This document shows positions 54,553-64,000 of a stretch of 64,000 nucleotides of DNA, one piece after another. Made by a program: the position numbers and the translations under genes. The stretch comes from Theropithecus gelada (lineage: Eukaryota; Chordata; Mammalia; Primates; Cercopithecidae). The notes beneath the pieces are model-generated. The model saw nothing but the letters and a program-made list of their open reading frames with translations, was not told the DNA's origin and made no database searches. The stretch lies in assembly GCF_003255815.1 (NCBI RefSeq), contig NC_037668.1, positions 83,944,358-84,008,357 of the forward strand, written 5' to 3'. How positions within the stretch are numbered: the first letter of the stretch is position 1; every line of letters begins with the position of its first letter.

Positions 54553-56105
54553 TGATCTTCTCTCATCCTTATAAATAGCCATAAGACTAAGAAGTTCAAA
54601 AAAATCTTCCTTCTGGTTCTCAGGCCCATTACAAATGCCACTTGCCCTGGGTAGGAAAATAAAGCCCATGCTCTTTGCCGGCCTATGTGCTAAGTCCTTG
54701 GCGCCCAGAAATAACCTCCTGGAGACTATGGGCCTTATATTTACCGCAAAGCAGTGGGTAAATAACTAGTTGGTGTTTTAGTGTTTTGTGGCCACTTAAT
54801 CTGTTGTGTTGCTTCCCAAGACTCCGAAGGTTTCCTTTTTCAGTTAATTCTTATTTACGTTTCTGAGGTCTGTGTTGTTTTGGGTTTGGTTCATTGGATG
54901 TTTTTCTTGGAATGTGTTGCCATTGGCTTCAGGATGTTCCTGCTCTGCTATTTCATGGAATTTTCCCTGAGTGTGGATTGCTATGTATTTCTTCAGGGCA
55001 GTGAGCCAAGACAGTGCTGGTATGTAATCTGTTCCTCTGGCCAGAAGACTTCTTGTCACCCATCCACATGGTGCTTGGTTGTATTTCTCTACTGATAATT
55101 CCCCTCCATCTGTTAATGTGCAGGAACCTTGGACTTCAGCCACCTTGTGTGTTGTGCGTTACTGGCTGTGGATAAGACGAGCCCAGTTGCTTCTAATAGA
55201 GATTGTGTCAACTGATTCTACCAGTTTGTTCTATCAGCCCAGGGTTGGGGAAGGAGATAGTTGCCAAGTGTCATCAAAAGGGTGGAGAAGGCTCACAGGG
55301 TTAATGCTATAGACAAAGCAAGAGTGTGTGATTGAAAATGTCCAGCCCTTCACACAGCCCTATGCCCCAGTAGGAGAAGAGCCAGGAATGCCAGGTGCAT
55401 CGAAAACACCACACGCTCCCATGGCTCTCAGCGAGCCTTTATTCCTTTGTCTTTGACAAGCCCGTACAAAGTATGTGCCAAAAAAATAATAAGAATTTGT
55501 TCCATATCAGAAAGTTTCATTCTTTGGATATTTTCTTTGTGGGTAAAAATAAAATATTAGAAAGGCCAAACAGTGTTTGTTCAATAAAATGGTATGCTTC
55601 CCAAGGCTTTCAGCCTAATTAAGATGCAAAGCACACACTGAGGCAGAAAGTTGCCTTCGATAAATTCATTGTTTGGCTATTTTATTTATCGTACTTCATT
55701 CCATTGTTTTGTGTGTTGTATATCTTACTCTTTCCATAAGCTATTTGCAATAGCTTACAAAAATGTGTCAATAAAAAATAAAATATCTTTAAATCACTGG
55801 AAGCAGCAAGGTGAATGGATAATATTAAAGATACGAATAAGATTAGGGTTAGTATTTCATAACAGATACCCCTGTAAAATTGTTAAAAGCGATTCATCAA
55901 ATTGACTAAAAAAATCCTACTGTTTATCACTTGAAGTGTGCTGTGGCTCTCTAATCTATAGGTAGTCTAAATTGGGTGCATTTAAGAATCTGCACAGTTT
56001 GATTTTAATTTGGAGGTGAAAGAGGCCAACGCCAATCCCCACACTGACTTCATGGGCACTGGCGCACATTTGAAGGCCAACAGTTTTCATATTTGCAAAG
56101 AGACA
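54553..56105. other. Long stretch without recognised features
   Basis: Unique-looking. 54781-55330 is T/G-rich with open frames on both strands that overlap each other, so neither is persuasive. 55640-55920 is AT-rich. No repeat family is identified. Confidence 0.4.
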
Positions 56106-56355
56106 AAAGGAGAACCAATACTTACTAGGTACCTAATACATGCTAGGCATTGTACCAATAATTTGACATTTAATAATTTATTGATACTCTCAACCACTTT
56201 ATGAGATAACAATTATCTCCATTGGACAGATAACATAAGCAAAGCTGAGTAACTTGGGCAAGTTTACTCAACTAGTAGGGACAAAACTAAGATCAACACA
56301 GGCATATTTGACCTCAAAGTCAATGTTCTTCTCATTTTGTTACACTGTGCCTGAG
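56106..56355 (-). repeat. MIR
   Basis: Antisense MIR: 'tactaggtacctaatacatgctaggcattg', 'caaccactttatgagataacaattatctcc', 'gctgagtaacttgggcaagttt' and 'ttctcattttgttacactgtgcc'. Confidence 0.82.
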
Positions 56356-56759
56356 AGACAGGTAAGAGGGTATGGAATATGCTTCCCCCAGTTGATAAGT
56401 GTCAAAACTCTCAAGCAAACATGGTTTATTCTGAGCTTGTCCTCAAGCTGTAGGTTGACCAGCAAATAACTATAAGTTAAAAGTAGATCGCAGTGTTTGG
56501 AAGTTAAGGTCAACAGAAAGGAATATCTGTGGTTGTGACACTATATACTGCCATACAAATGTCCTCCAACCATTCCAGAGAGAACATATGTAAGTTCCTC
56601 TGAATTAGAAGACATTTATAAAAATAAAAGAATAAGAAACTATAGCTCTATATGGAATGAGCCATCATATTAATCAGAGAGAGAATGGCTATGGTGTTTG
56701 TTGTACCTTCCAGTCAGAGCAAACCAGTAACATTAGAAATCTTTGTGGTCTCCAAAATT
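56356..56759. other. No recognised feature
   Basis: AT-rich unique-looking sequence without gene or repeat evidence. Confidence 0.4.
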
Positions 56760-56960
56760 CTTGCATCTCTGACCCTTCTCAAGTGTCCTCCTCTCTGTTT
56801 TTCCTTCCCGGCAAACTCCTACTTATTCCACAATTTCTCAAATGCCACTTCTGCAACGACTTTTCTCTGTCTCTCATATGACCTTAAGGAGCTCTATTTT
56901 CTGTGCAGTTACTAAAGTTATGTACATCGACATCATACAAATTCATTACTATAATTTTGT
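56760..56960 (+). repeat. L2 LINE fragment (weak)
   Basis: 'cggcaaactcctacttattccacaatttctcaaatgccacttctgc' resembles the L2 'actcctactcatccttcaagactc..ctcaaatgtcacctcc' line. Confidence 0.55.
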
Positions 56961-57034
56961 GTACTTCTCCCAGTTCCTATTGGATAGGAAACAAATATAT
57001 GAGAAAATATATATTTTTCATATTCTAATTTCTA

Positions 57035-57205
57035 ATTAGCTTATTTAATTTTTAAAACAATCTTTGAAAGTAGAAATTTTTACTATTCTCATTTTACAGA
57101 TGAGGAAAATGAGGTATAAAAGTATAGAGTAACTTGCTCAGTTATAAAGCAAGTACGTGGCAGACTTATACCCAAGCAGGGTGGTTCCAGAATCCTTACT
57201 ATATA
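57035..57205 (-). repeat. MIR
   Basis: Antisense MIR: 'ttctcattttacagatgaggaaaatgaggtataaaagtatagagtaacttgctcag' and 'ggcagacttatacccaagcagg'. Confidence 0.88.
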
Positions 57206-57984
57206 AATATCCTCATCAGACATGTCTGAACCCCAGTCTCCTATTTCTTACTCTTCTTCCAGAGAAGGTTCTTCTAATCCTCTTCTCCCAGCATCCCTAC
57301 ATCTTCTCTCATCACAACTTGATTTCTTCCTCTCACAAAGTATGTTGACTCCTACCTAATTATGGAGACTAATATGGAGTTAGCTGGAGCACTATCCTGG
57401 CTCCAGGGATCAAGTGCTCCTCTTACAACCCTCAGGCTACTCAGTATACAAAGGGCTCTCCAGCTATGAGGGTCCACCCATCATGGGAGGGAGTGGAGGT
57501 CTATAAATAAAAATTATAATATTAATAAAACATCTGCTTCAGGTTGAGCTCAAAAGAAACCAGACTCTGAATTGAAGATTAACATATAGGACTTTACTGG
57601 GGAGCTCTTGCATACTTAATTGGGATGAGAGCTGTGGAAAGGGAAGAAAAAAATGCAGGGTGCACACAGTGAGAAGCTAAGCTGTGATATATAGTTCCAA
57701 CAAAGGCCTCAGCTTACCCCATGGGGAGTTCTGGCTTTGGTGTGGTCTTTCAGAATTATACCAATTTAGAATATAGTGACTAGGACATAGATCAGTCATA
57801 GGAGGCAGGCTGACTCTCAAGAGGAGGTGTGACCTTGGCTAAGGAGGACTGAAACTGAAGGCTGTCTTCAGCATCCCTTCCTGCAGCTAGGGAAGTTAAG
57901 TCCTCTATTCTTGAAAGGAGAGAGGGGTTCCATGTGGCCATAACAGGATCTATCCAATATTCCATCCTTTAAACAGCCAGCATC
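57206..57984. other. No firmly recognised feature
   Basis: 57553-57700 ('accagactctgaattgaagattaac...ggactttactggggag') looks like part of an old LTR-type repeat similar in style to 16246-16560, but I cannot name it. The rest is unlabelled. Confidence 0.35.
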
Positions 57985-58140
57985 CTGATATTCTAAGCAC
58001 TGTAGCAAGGTAATTAAGGCAATTAAGGCTTCGCAAGGTAAAGTAACTTGGCAGAGGTTGCATAGACAGTAGCAACTGCGTTGGTACTGGAACTCAAGCC
58101 TGGCTGATTGCAAAGCCCATGTTCTTTCTCCACATCAAGT
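57985..58140 (-). repeat. MIR
   Basis: Antisense MIR with a degenerate core: 'aaggtaaagtaacttggcagaggttgcatag', 'tactggaactcaagcctggctg' and 'cccatgttctttctcc'. Confidence 0.75.
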
Positions 58141-58480
58141 TATCTCCCTCTGGCACATTATAAATTGTATGACAGCATGTATGTGGTAATCTTTTGAAGA
58201 CCAGAAATACACACTCATAGAACTGATCTCTTTCCAGAACTGCACTCTTCCATCATCCACCAAACAAGCAATTCCCTCTGAGCCCACACACCCTCTTGCC
58301 CTCATTTTCCACATGTTTACTTGGATGTAGTCACCAATTACATACTAGGCAGATGTCATCTGGAAAAGTAGCCACAGTCATTGTCAAAGAAAAGTGAGAA
58401 CTGCTCTCAAATTGGACTTGATGTCTAGTCTGGTCTACAGTTGAGGCTACTTTGCCTTTAAAAAAGTATTAGCAATCTTT
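58141..58480. other. No recognised feature
   Basis: Unique-looking sequence between a MIR and the hAT element. No coding or repeat signature. Confidence 0.4.
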
Positions 58481-59665
58481 CCCAGAATGTGGTTCATGAA
58501 TCCTTTGGGTAAAACTATAGGTACCTTAGCAGGAATCAAGGCAGTGACAATAAACTTTATTAGTAGTTATTGTATTATTTAACACATGCACTCACAGTTA
58601 AAAAACAGAAATAAAAACAAATGTCAATTTCACTTAAAAATGTCCTTAATGGAGCATTAAAAATAATTTTATTACTTGACAGAGCAACTGACAAACTATG
58701 GTTATTCATATGGTATATGTCATAAGTTTTCTCAAAAATGAATGAAAAGAGCCTGTCCCTTGAAGGAAAACAACTCATGGCATTCTCTGCCAATGATTAA
58801 ATTCACATTTTCAAGCAAAAACTAAAATTTTGGAAAACTTGTATCTGCCTTCAGCAGCTTGACATCAAACTAATACTTACAGACTTTTCTGATGATGTAG
58901 ACTTCTGGTGATACTAAGAAATGTGATTTTTTGATATTGTGTAAAGAAATAAGTCAACATTTTGAAGATATGCATAACTCAGTGAACTGATATTTTCCAT
59001 ATAGCCAGTGCAGAATGTTTCAAAACTAGGTGTAGGCAAAAATAGTCCATTCAAATTAAAAGATACACCAGTGAATTTCAAGGTGGTAGAATACAACAAG
59101 CTCATTGATGTGGCTTTATATTTCACATTGCAAGTAATCTTTAAGGAATTACCACTTGCCAAGTTTTGGTGTAGTATCAAAGAATACCCATACTTATCTA
59201 AAAAGGTTTTTAAAATACTAATTTTATACCCAACTATATATTTGTGTGAGGCTGGATTTTTTCATAAACTTCAGACAATATATTGCAGAGATTCTGACTG
59301 CAAAAGTAGATATGAGAATCTAGCTGTCTTCTATTAAGTCAGACATTAGAGAAATTTGCAAAAATATAAAACGCTGCTACACTCTTCACTGTTTTTAAAG
59401 AAAATATAGTTATTTATCATAAAAATGTTATTTTGTAAGTGTATAATGATGTATTATTATATTAAAATAAATATTTAAAAATGTTTCAGTTTTAATTTCT
59501 AATATAAATAGATATTACCTACATAAACAAAAGTGCTTTTAATTCTGATATCACTAGATAGAATGTACATAAACAAAAGCACTTTGAATTGCTCAATAAT
59601 TTTCAAGACTGTAATGGGTTTTTGAGACCAAAAACAAAACTGAAAACCACTACCACTAGTCTAGG
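58481..59665 (+). mobile_element. hAT-Charlie (MER1-type) DNA transposon fossil
   Basis: The left end 'ccagaatgtggttcatgaatcc' and right end (reversed: 'agtggtagtggttttcagtt') degenerate the Charlie-type 'cagtggttctcaa' termini. The interior carries the C-terminal part of a hAT transposase. About 1.2 kb remains, so most of the transposase gene (typically ~2 kb) is deleted. Charlie1/Charlie8-like families are candidates. Confidence 0.72.
59011..59390 (+). pseudogene. hAT transposase C-terminal dimerisation domain remnant
   Basis: 59128-59275 translates to 'FKELPLAKFWCSIKEYPYLS' followed by 'KKVFKILILYPTIYLCEAGF'. This is the conserved hAT C-terminal signature (F-W-x-x-I-K-x-x-Y-P-x-L ... P-T-x-Y-L-C-E). 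A shifted frame then gives 'SSIKSDIREICKNIKRC' near 59319-59370, preceded by a stop. It is broken, with no upstream catalytic domain. Hosts have domesticated this family several times (ZBED-type genes), but nothing here suggests use. Confidence 0.82.
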
Positions 59666-59964
59666 ATCACTCAGTCAACATCGAGTAGAGGTAGGATTTT
59701 TTTTTCCAAGTGAATTATTTAAAATATTGAATGGATAAGTGGAATAAATATTTTAAAAAATAATTTAATGGAAAAAAAAGGAAAAAGAATGAAGTATTTG
59801 AGTAAGTATGTGGGGAAAGTCCAAGAGAGTATTGACTAAGCCTGACTGCATGAAGATAATGAATATTGAATATGAAAATATGAGGACTAAAGATGCCTTA
59901 AGGGAGGAAGAATATGACTTATTCAGTATGTACCAATGACAGGCACATGATACCTGCCTATGAT

Positions 59965-60120
59965 TCTCACCATGGTTACAGGAGCCAGAATTGTCATTCC
60001 CTTTCCTCACAGAAAGCACTGAGGCTCAGGGAAGTTCCATGACTAAGAGTGCATGTAGCATAGCTGGGAGCTGATCCCTGAGAGATCCGATTCCATATTG
60101 TTCCTGTCTGTTTCCACACA
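59965..60120 (-). repeat. MIR fragment
   Basis: Antisense MIR: 'cattccctttcctcacagaaagcactgaggctcagggaagttcc' and 'gtgcatgtagcatagctgggagctga'. Confidence 0.7.
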
Positions 60121-60149
60121 CTATGCTGCTTCCCATCTGGTCCCCAACC

Positions 60150-60250
60150 CTTCTCACTCCTTACTTTAAGAAGGAGGAAGTGAAATTTAGAGAGGAAAAA
60201 TGACATGTGGAAGCCACAGAAGGAATTAGTGGCAGAATCAGACCCTGAAA
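60150..60250 (-). repeat. MIR fragment
   Basis: 'tttaagaaggaggaagtgaaatttagagaggaaaaatgacatgtgg' and 'agtggcagaatcagaccctgaaa' repeat the antisense MIR order just after the previous copy. Confidence 0.6.
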
Positions 60251-60544
60251 GCACCTTCTGGGGCTCCCTGGACGGTGCTTTTTGCGTTGCCCCATGCAGT
60301 GTCAGGCCACGTCCCCTCGGACTAGAAGAGATCTTTCAGGGTGGGTTACATGGTCCCTGACACTGAAAACTGAGCGTCCCAAGACAAATTTAAGGAGAAT
60401 TCTTTTCTGGGAAAGGAAGTTTGAACATCCATACAGTAATGCGGATGATTCTTCCACAGCAGCTAAAAGAAAAAAAATACAAGAAAAAGGCCGAAGTAAA
60501 GTTTTTAATCATGATGAAGCACTCTTGCTCTTTCTCCGACCGTA

Positions 60545-60705
60545 ATTCCACTAAACAAACATTTATGAAGCACCTTCCATAGGTTGGATATTGTGTTAGC
60601 TGGAACATCACACCGGCTGTTGAAGCTTCTGGGAGGAATCGCAGATATTTCCAATGCTGGAGAGTTTCACAGTCTTGTGGGGGACACCAAAGGAAGCAGA
60701 ATTCC
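60545..60705 (-). repeat. L2 LINE 3' end
   Basis: 'aaacaaacatttatgaagcaccttccataggttgg' and 'agagtttcacagtcttgtggggga' follow the antisense L2 tail. Confidence 0.65.
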
Positions 60706-61184
60706 AATGTGGAATGCGTCATCAAAGCTCACATAGGGAAAGCACAAGGCGGTATGGAAATCTAGAAGAGAAATGTAACCCATTCTGGGCCTGATAACAT
60801 GGCATCTGAGCCCAGTCTCAAAGGACCCATTAAAATTAACTAGTAGAGGAAGGAGAGAAGGCAGAAGGAACAGTATGTGTCACACACCCAGGGTGTGACT
60901 TCCTGAAGAACTGAAAAATATTCCAGTATGACCAGAGGCAGAATGTGGGTTATAGCTTATAATGCCTTGCGAGTTGGCAACTGCCCCTCCCACTCTTGGA
61001 TTCCATACTTGGTCTTGTTGAAATATCTTAAGTTCAGGTTTTAAATATGTGTTAAAACCCCATGAATTTATCATTGCTATCTTCTTGTACCTCTACAAGT
61101 CTGGAAAGCCCTGGCTGGGGATCAGTGGGCCGAGACTATAATTTTCTGAGTTTGCCCAAGGGAGCTATCACCACCAAGATTGCT
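60706..61184. other. No recognised feature
   Basis: Unique-looking sequence. No gene or repeat signature. Confidence 0.4.
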
Positions 61185-61600
61185 GCAGGTCCTCTCACCC
61201 AGTGCCTGGCCCACAGTAGGTGCCCTCTAAATATTTAATGAAGCAGTGAATGGTGTTTCTCCTCTACTTCTGCTTGTTTCTTTTTTCTATTCTCTTTCTT
61301 CCAGCTGCTGTAGAGGAAGAATCAGCACCCCACTCCGTGCATGCTCAAACTTCCTTCCTTCAGGCAGATTTTTGTCTCTCTTTGTCTTAGGATCCTCAGT
61401 TCTCAGGCCTGGGGATCGGACATAACCCACCTGCAAATTTGCTCCCACTCAGTGGGGAGGGGACTCAGTCCTTGGTACGTCACATTTTTTACATCTCTAC
61501 TCAAATTACCGACAATTCCTTGAGGACAGGGAATCTCTGAATTTTTCATCTCTGAATTTCTGCCATAGACCAAAGAAGAGTTTATTTAATGAGGAAGAAA
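61185..61600 (+). repeat. Two L2 3'-end pieces
   Basis: 61190-61255 ('agtgcctggcccacagtaggtgccctctaaatatttaatgaagc') and 61500-61595 ('caattccttgaggacagggaatctctg...agagtttatttaatgag') are both sense L2 tail text, separated by about 245 bp of other DNA. Confidence 0.65.
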
Positions 61601-62439
61601 GGAAGGAAAAGAAGTAAAGTTTTAGCCATAAAGATGTCCTCCTGCTTTTTCTCTGCTGTAACTGCTACTCAGATGCTCCGCTAAAACTGCAGTGACATCT
61701 TTTCTTTCCCACATGGACAAGTTTGTCATGACTCTTGTGTTTATATTTCCCAACCCACTCTGATTCAGGGGAAAAAATAAAGAGGACTCCACAGGAAAGT
61801 GCAAAGCCCAAGCAGCAGAAGACCGGGTGTGGGGAAGATGCTGAGTGTAGGAGTCAGCTTCCAGCTGCAAGCAGATGCTGGATCCTTCTCTCCAGTTCTT
61901 CCTTGATTTCCTTTCCTCCCCACTGCAGCCAAGATACATCCTGAGCTGTGACAGCTGATGGAAACCGGGCAGAGGAACCCATGGAAAAGTCTGCAGAGAC
62001 AGGATGAGTCTCGAGCCAGGTCTTTCCGAAACCCAAAATGAAGGTGACTGTGAGGGACTTCCAGCTGCCGCTAAGATGATAAAGTTACCACTATTTCCTC
62101 CAGTGTCTGGTTAAGTCCTCTCTGAAATTTTGCTTCATCAATCATTCCCTCTTTGAGCTCTAACCTTTCCTTTTCTTCTGCAGCATATAAACCTAATTGA
62201 ATCTCTTTCAGCCAAAAGGAAAAATGTTTTTTTAAAAAATACTATCACCAACAACAAAAAATGAAAAATTAAACAGTTTCTGAATCTCCATTTATCTTTT
62301 ATCAAATTTCTTTTCTTTCTCATCCAATTTTTTTAAAGAGTTGCTTATGGTCTCTGGCTGTATTTCCTTATTCCTCATTGACTTTTCCATTCACTCTGCC
62401 TCTTCTTCCTCTCTCCAAATCATCAATTCCATTTTGCAC
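61601..62439. other. No recognised feature
   Basis: Unique-looking sequence with an A-rich patch at 62218-62265. Short open frames only. Confidence 0.4.
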
Positions 62440-63665
62440 ATTTCTGTCTTTAGCTTATTTGACATCTTGGCAACGTTTGATCCTCTTGGACATTCCCTCT
62501 TTTCCATCCATTGTCATACGTGGACTTTTCAGAACTATTCTCTGCTAATTTTTTCTCTCTCTGGCCAGTCTTTCTCAGAGTTTCTCACTGCTTCCCTTGC
62601 TCTCCCCTGCAGTATTGATGTTTCTAATATTTATATTTTTCTTGGTCCAGTTTATTTCTTCTCTCTCCTCATTTAAGAAACATTTTTGAGTATTTTCTAT
62701 ATACCAATCATTGTTCTAGGTAACTGAGGATTAGCATATAAATCCACAGTCCTGTGGAGATTGGAGTATAGAGGGGAGCACAGGATTTCCCACTTAACCA
62801 CTGTTACTAGAAAATTTAATCTTTATCCATCACTTCACCTGCCATCAATATGCTCCTAACTTTATGATCTAGGTTTCAATTCTGAATTTAAGCCTATGTT
62901 CCAGACTCATACTGCCACCAACCCAGCTTGTACATTATTTCCCGTACATTTAGAAATTGGATCAATTTTGTTTATTTAAATTAAATTAATTTCATTCAGG
63001 AAACCTATTCCTTTTATTTTATTTCCGATCTCTGTTAATGGCATCATCACCCAACCAGCTATTTAAACCCTGAACTCTGGAGATGTTTGAGTCTGCTGTT
63101 TTCCCCCCATTCTTCAACCAAATCAATTTCCAAGCCATAGGGATATCACCTTCTAAACATTTCTTGCTTCTATACCTCCCCTTTGCAACAAATTTGTGAA
63201 AACCTACTCAGCTCACCATCATTGCTTCCTTCCCTTTTTAATAAGCACCTATTAGCCCTATATCAATTTTTCCCTATACAGAATGAACTTTCTAACACAA
63301 AATATTGATAATGTTGCTGACCTGCTTAAAACCCTCCAATTGTTTCTTGCTGCCCAAGTAAAGGCACAACTATTACCAGCTAGCAATGTCCTCCATGTTC
63401 TAGACATTCCATGATCAAGGCCTTGCTAACATTTTAGCCATATTTCCCCAAGCCCTTCCTGCAGAACCATATAACCCAATGGTATAATCAAACTGTGATT
63501 TTTAGAGCTATTCAATAGAGGTATCTCATGCTTATGTCTCAGTGACATTGCAAAAACTCTTCCCTTTTCCTGAGACACCATATCTTTTCTTTCTTCTTTC
63601 AGACTGCTCTGTTATTCTTCATTATTCAGCTCTTTGGCTAAAGTCTTTTCTTACTCCATCAAGTA
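62440..63665 (+). repeat. L2 LINE, 3' half (about 1.2 kb)
   Basis: A long run of L2 ORF2 text in order: 'tttgacatcttggcaacgtttgatcctcttggac', 'ttttctctctctggccagtctttctcagagtttctcactgc', then 'aatcaatttccaagccatag', 'tgctgacctgcttaaaaccctccaattgtttc' and 'cagctctttggctaaagtc'. It is interrupted by AT-rich stretches and stops. Non-functional. Confidence 0.78.
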
Positions 63666-63702
63666 TAATTAATTTATTTCTTTTTTTTTTTTTTTTTTTT
63701 AG

Positions 63703-63840
63703 GGTGCATTGACATCTTTATTACATTAAGTTTTCCAATTCATGAACACGATAGGCTTCTTATATTAGTATTTTGTAGTTTGCAGCATACAAGCCCTCTT
63801 TTGTTAGATTTTCACCTAAATATTTCATATATTTTCTTGC
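63703..63840 (-). mobile_element. Old L1 fragment, antisense
   Basis: 'ggtgcattgacatctttattacattaagttttccaattcatgaac' and 'gtattttgtagtttgcagcatacaagccc' are antisense text of an older L1 (L1M-type). A T-run at 63681-63702 precedes it. Confidence 0.65.
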
Positions 63841-64000
63841 TTTTTTTTTTTTAATTTATTTATTATTATTATACTTTAAGTTGTAGGGTACATGTGCATA
63901 ACGTGCAGGTTTGTTACATATGTATACTTGTGCCATGTTGGTCTACTGCACCCATCAACTCGTCATTTACATCAGGTATAACTCCCAATGCAATCCCTCC
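63841..64000 (-). mobile_element. L1PA 3' end, antisense, running off the window
   Basis: T-rich start, then 'tatactttaagttgtagggtacatgtgc', 'aacgtgcaggtttgttacatatg' and 'gccatgttggtctactgcacccatcaact': the antisense 3' UTR of a primate L1PA/L1PB element. It abuts or interrupts the older L1 on its left. The 5' part lies beyond 64000. Confidence 0.92.

Noticed and set aside
55079..55312. Short plus-strand open frame possibly paired with 54781-55095
   Set aside because: The overlapping minus-strand frame is as long, no splice signals connect the pieces, and no similarity is recognised.
1..64000. CRISPR arrays, operons, phage or toxin-antitoxin systems
   Set aside because: No regularly spaced short repeats, no ribosome-binding-site-led gene strings and no bacterial-type coding density. 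The repeats show this is primate nuclear DNA.

Overview
This window looks like ordinary nuclear DNA from an Old World monkey (Cercopithecidae), from a gene-poor, repeat-rich region. The sequence is AT-rich and full of primate repeats (Alu, L1, MaLR, Tigger, MIR, L2). The youngest Alu, at 20131-20460, has the right-monomer variant 'gagatccggccactgc' that I know from cercopithecine AluY-R elements rather than human AluY. I found no exon, tRNA, rRNA, CRISPR or operon-like structure that I can support. No open frame resembles a host protein. The only recognisable coding remains belong to transposons: two L1 ORF2 tails, a Tigger1 transposase and a hAT transposase C-terminus.

Layout. 1-990: the right part of a Tigger-like DNA transposon. 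997-6194: a dense retroelement cluster. It holds a full LTR-internal-LTR MaLR element on the minus strand, one LTR of which is split by a second copy of nearby flanking DNA. Next to it is a MaLR LTR split by one LTR, which is itself split by an ERVK-like LTR. 6195-18290: mostly unique sequence with AluS/AluJ, MER44-like and MIR/L2 remains, two LTRs and an ERV1-like LTR candidate. 18298-28605: an MLT1 fragment, a twin-primed (5'-inverted) L1, the young Alu, a second complete MaLR element with a FRAM inside it, a 5'-truncated L1 with a probable short 3' transduction, an LTR carrying a GATA/GACA microsatellite, and an AluY. 28110-32690: an old local duplication and a nearly full-length Tigger1. 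32691-58160: long unlabelled stretches with MIR and L2 fragments, a MaLR LTR, an AluS, microsatellites and a 288-bp tandem duplication at 48246-48811. 58480-59665: a hAT-Charlie-like fossil. 59965-63665: MIR and L2, including about 1.2 kb of L2 3' half. 63683-64000: antisense L1 pieces running out of the window.

The elements do not form a system. Their value is as a record of insertion order, target-site duplications, template switching and local duplication. I looked for an undescribed system and did not find one. The most checkable observations are the three-level LTR nest, the templated insertion in the MaLR LTR, the twin-primed L1, the L1 3' transduction, the two local duplications, and the Tigger1 copy whose second catalytic Asp position reads Gly.
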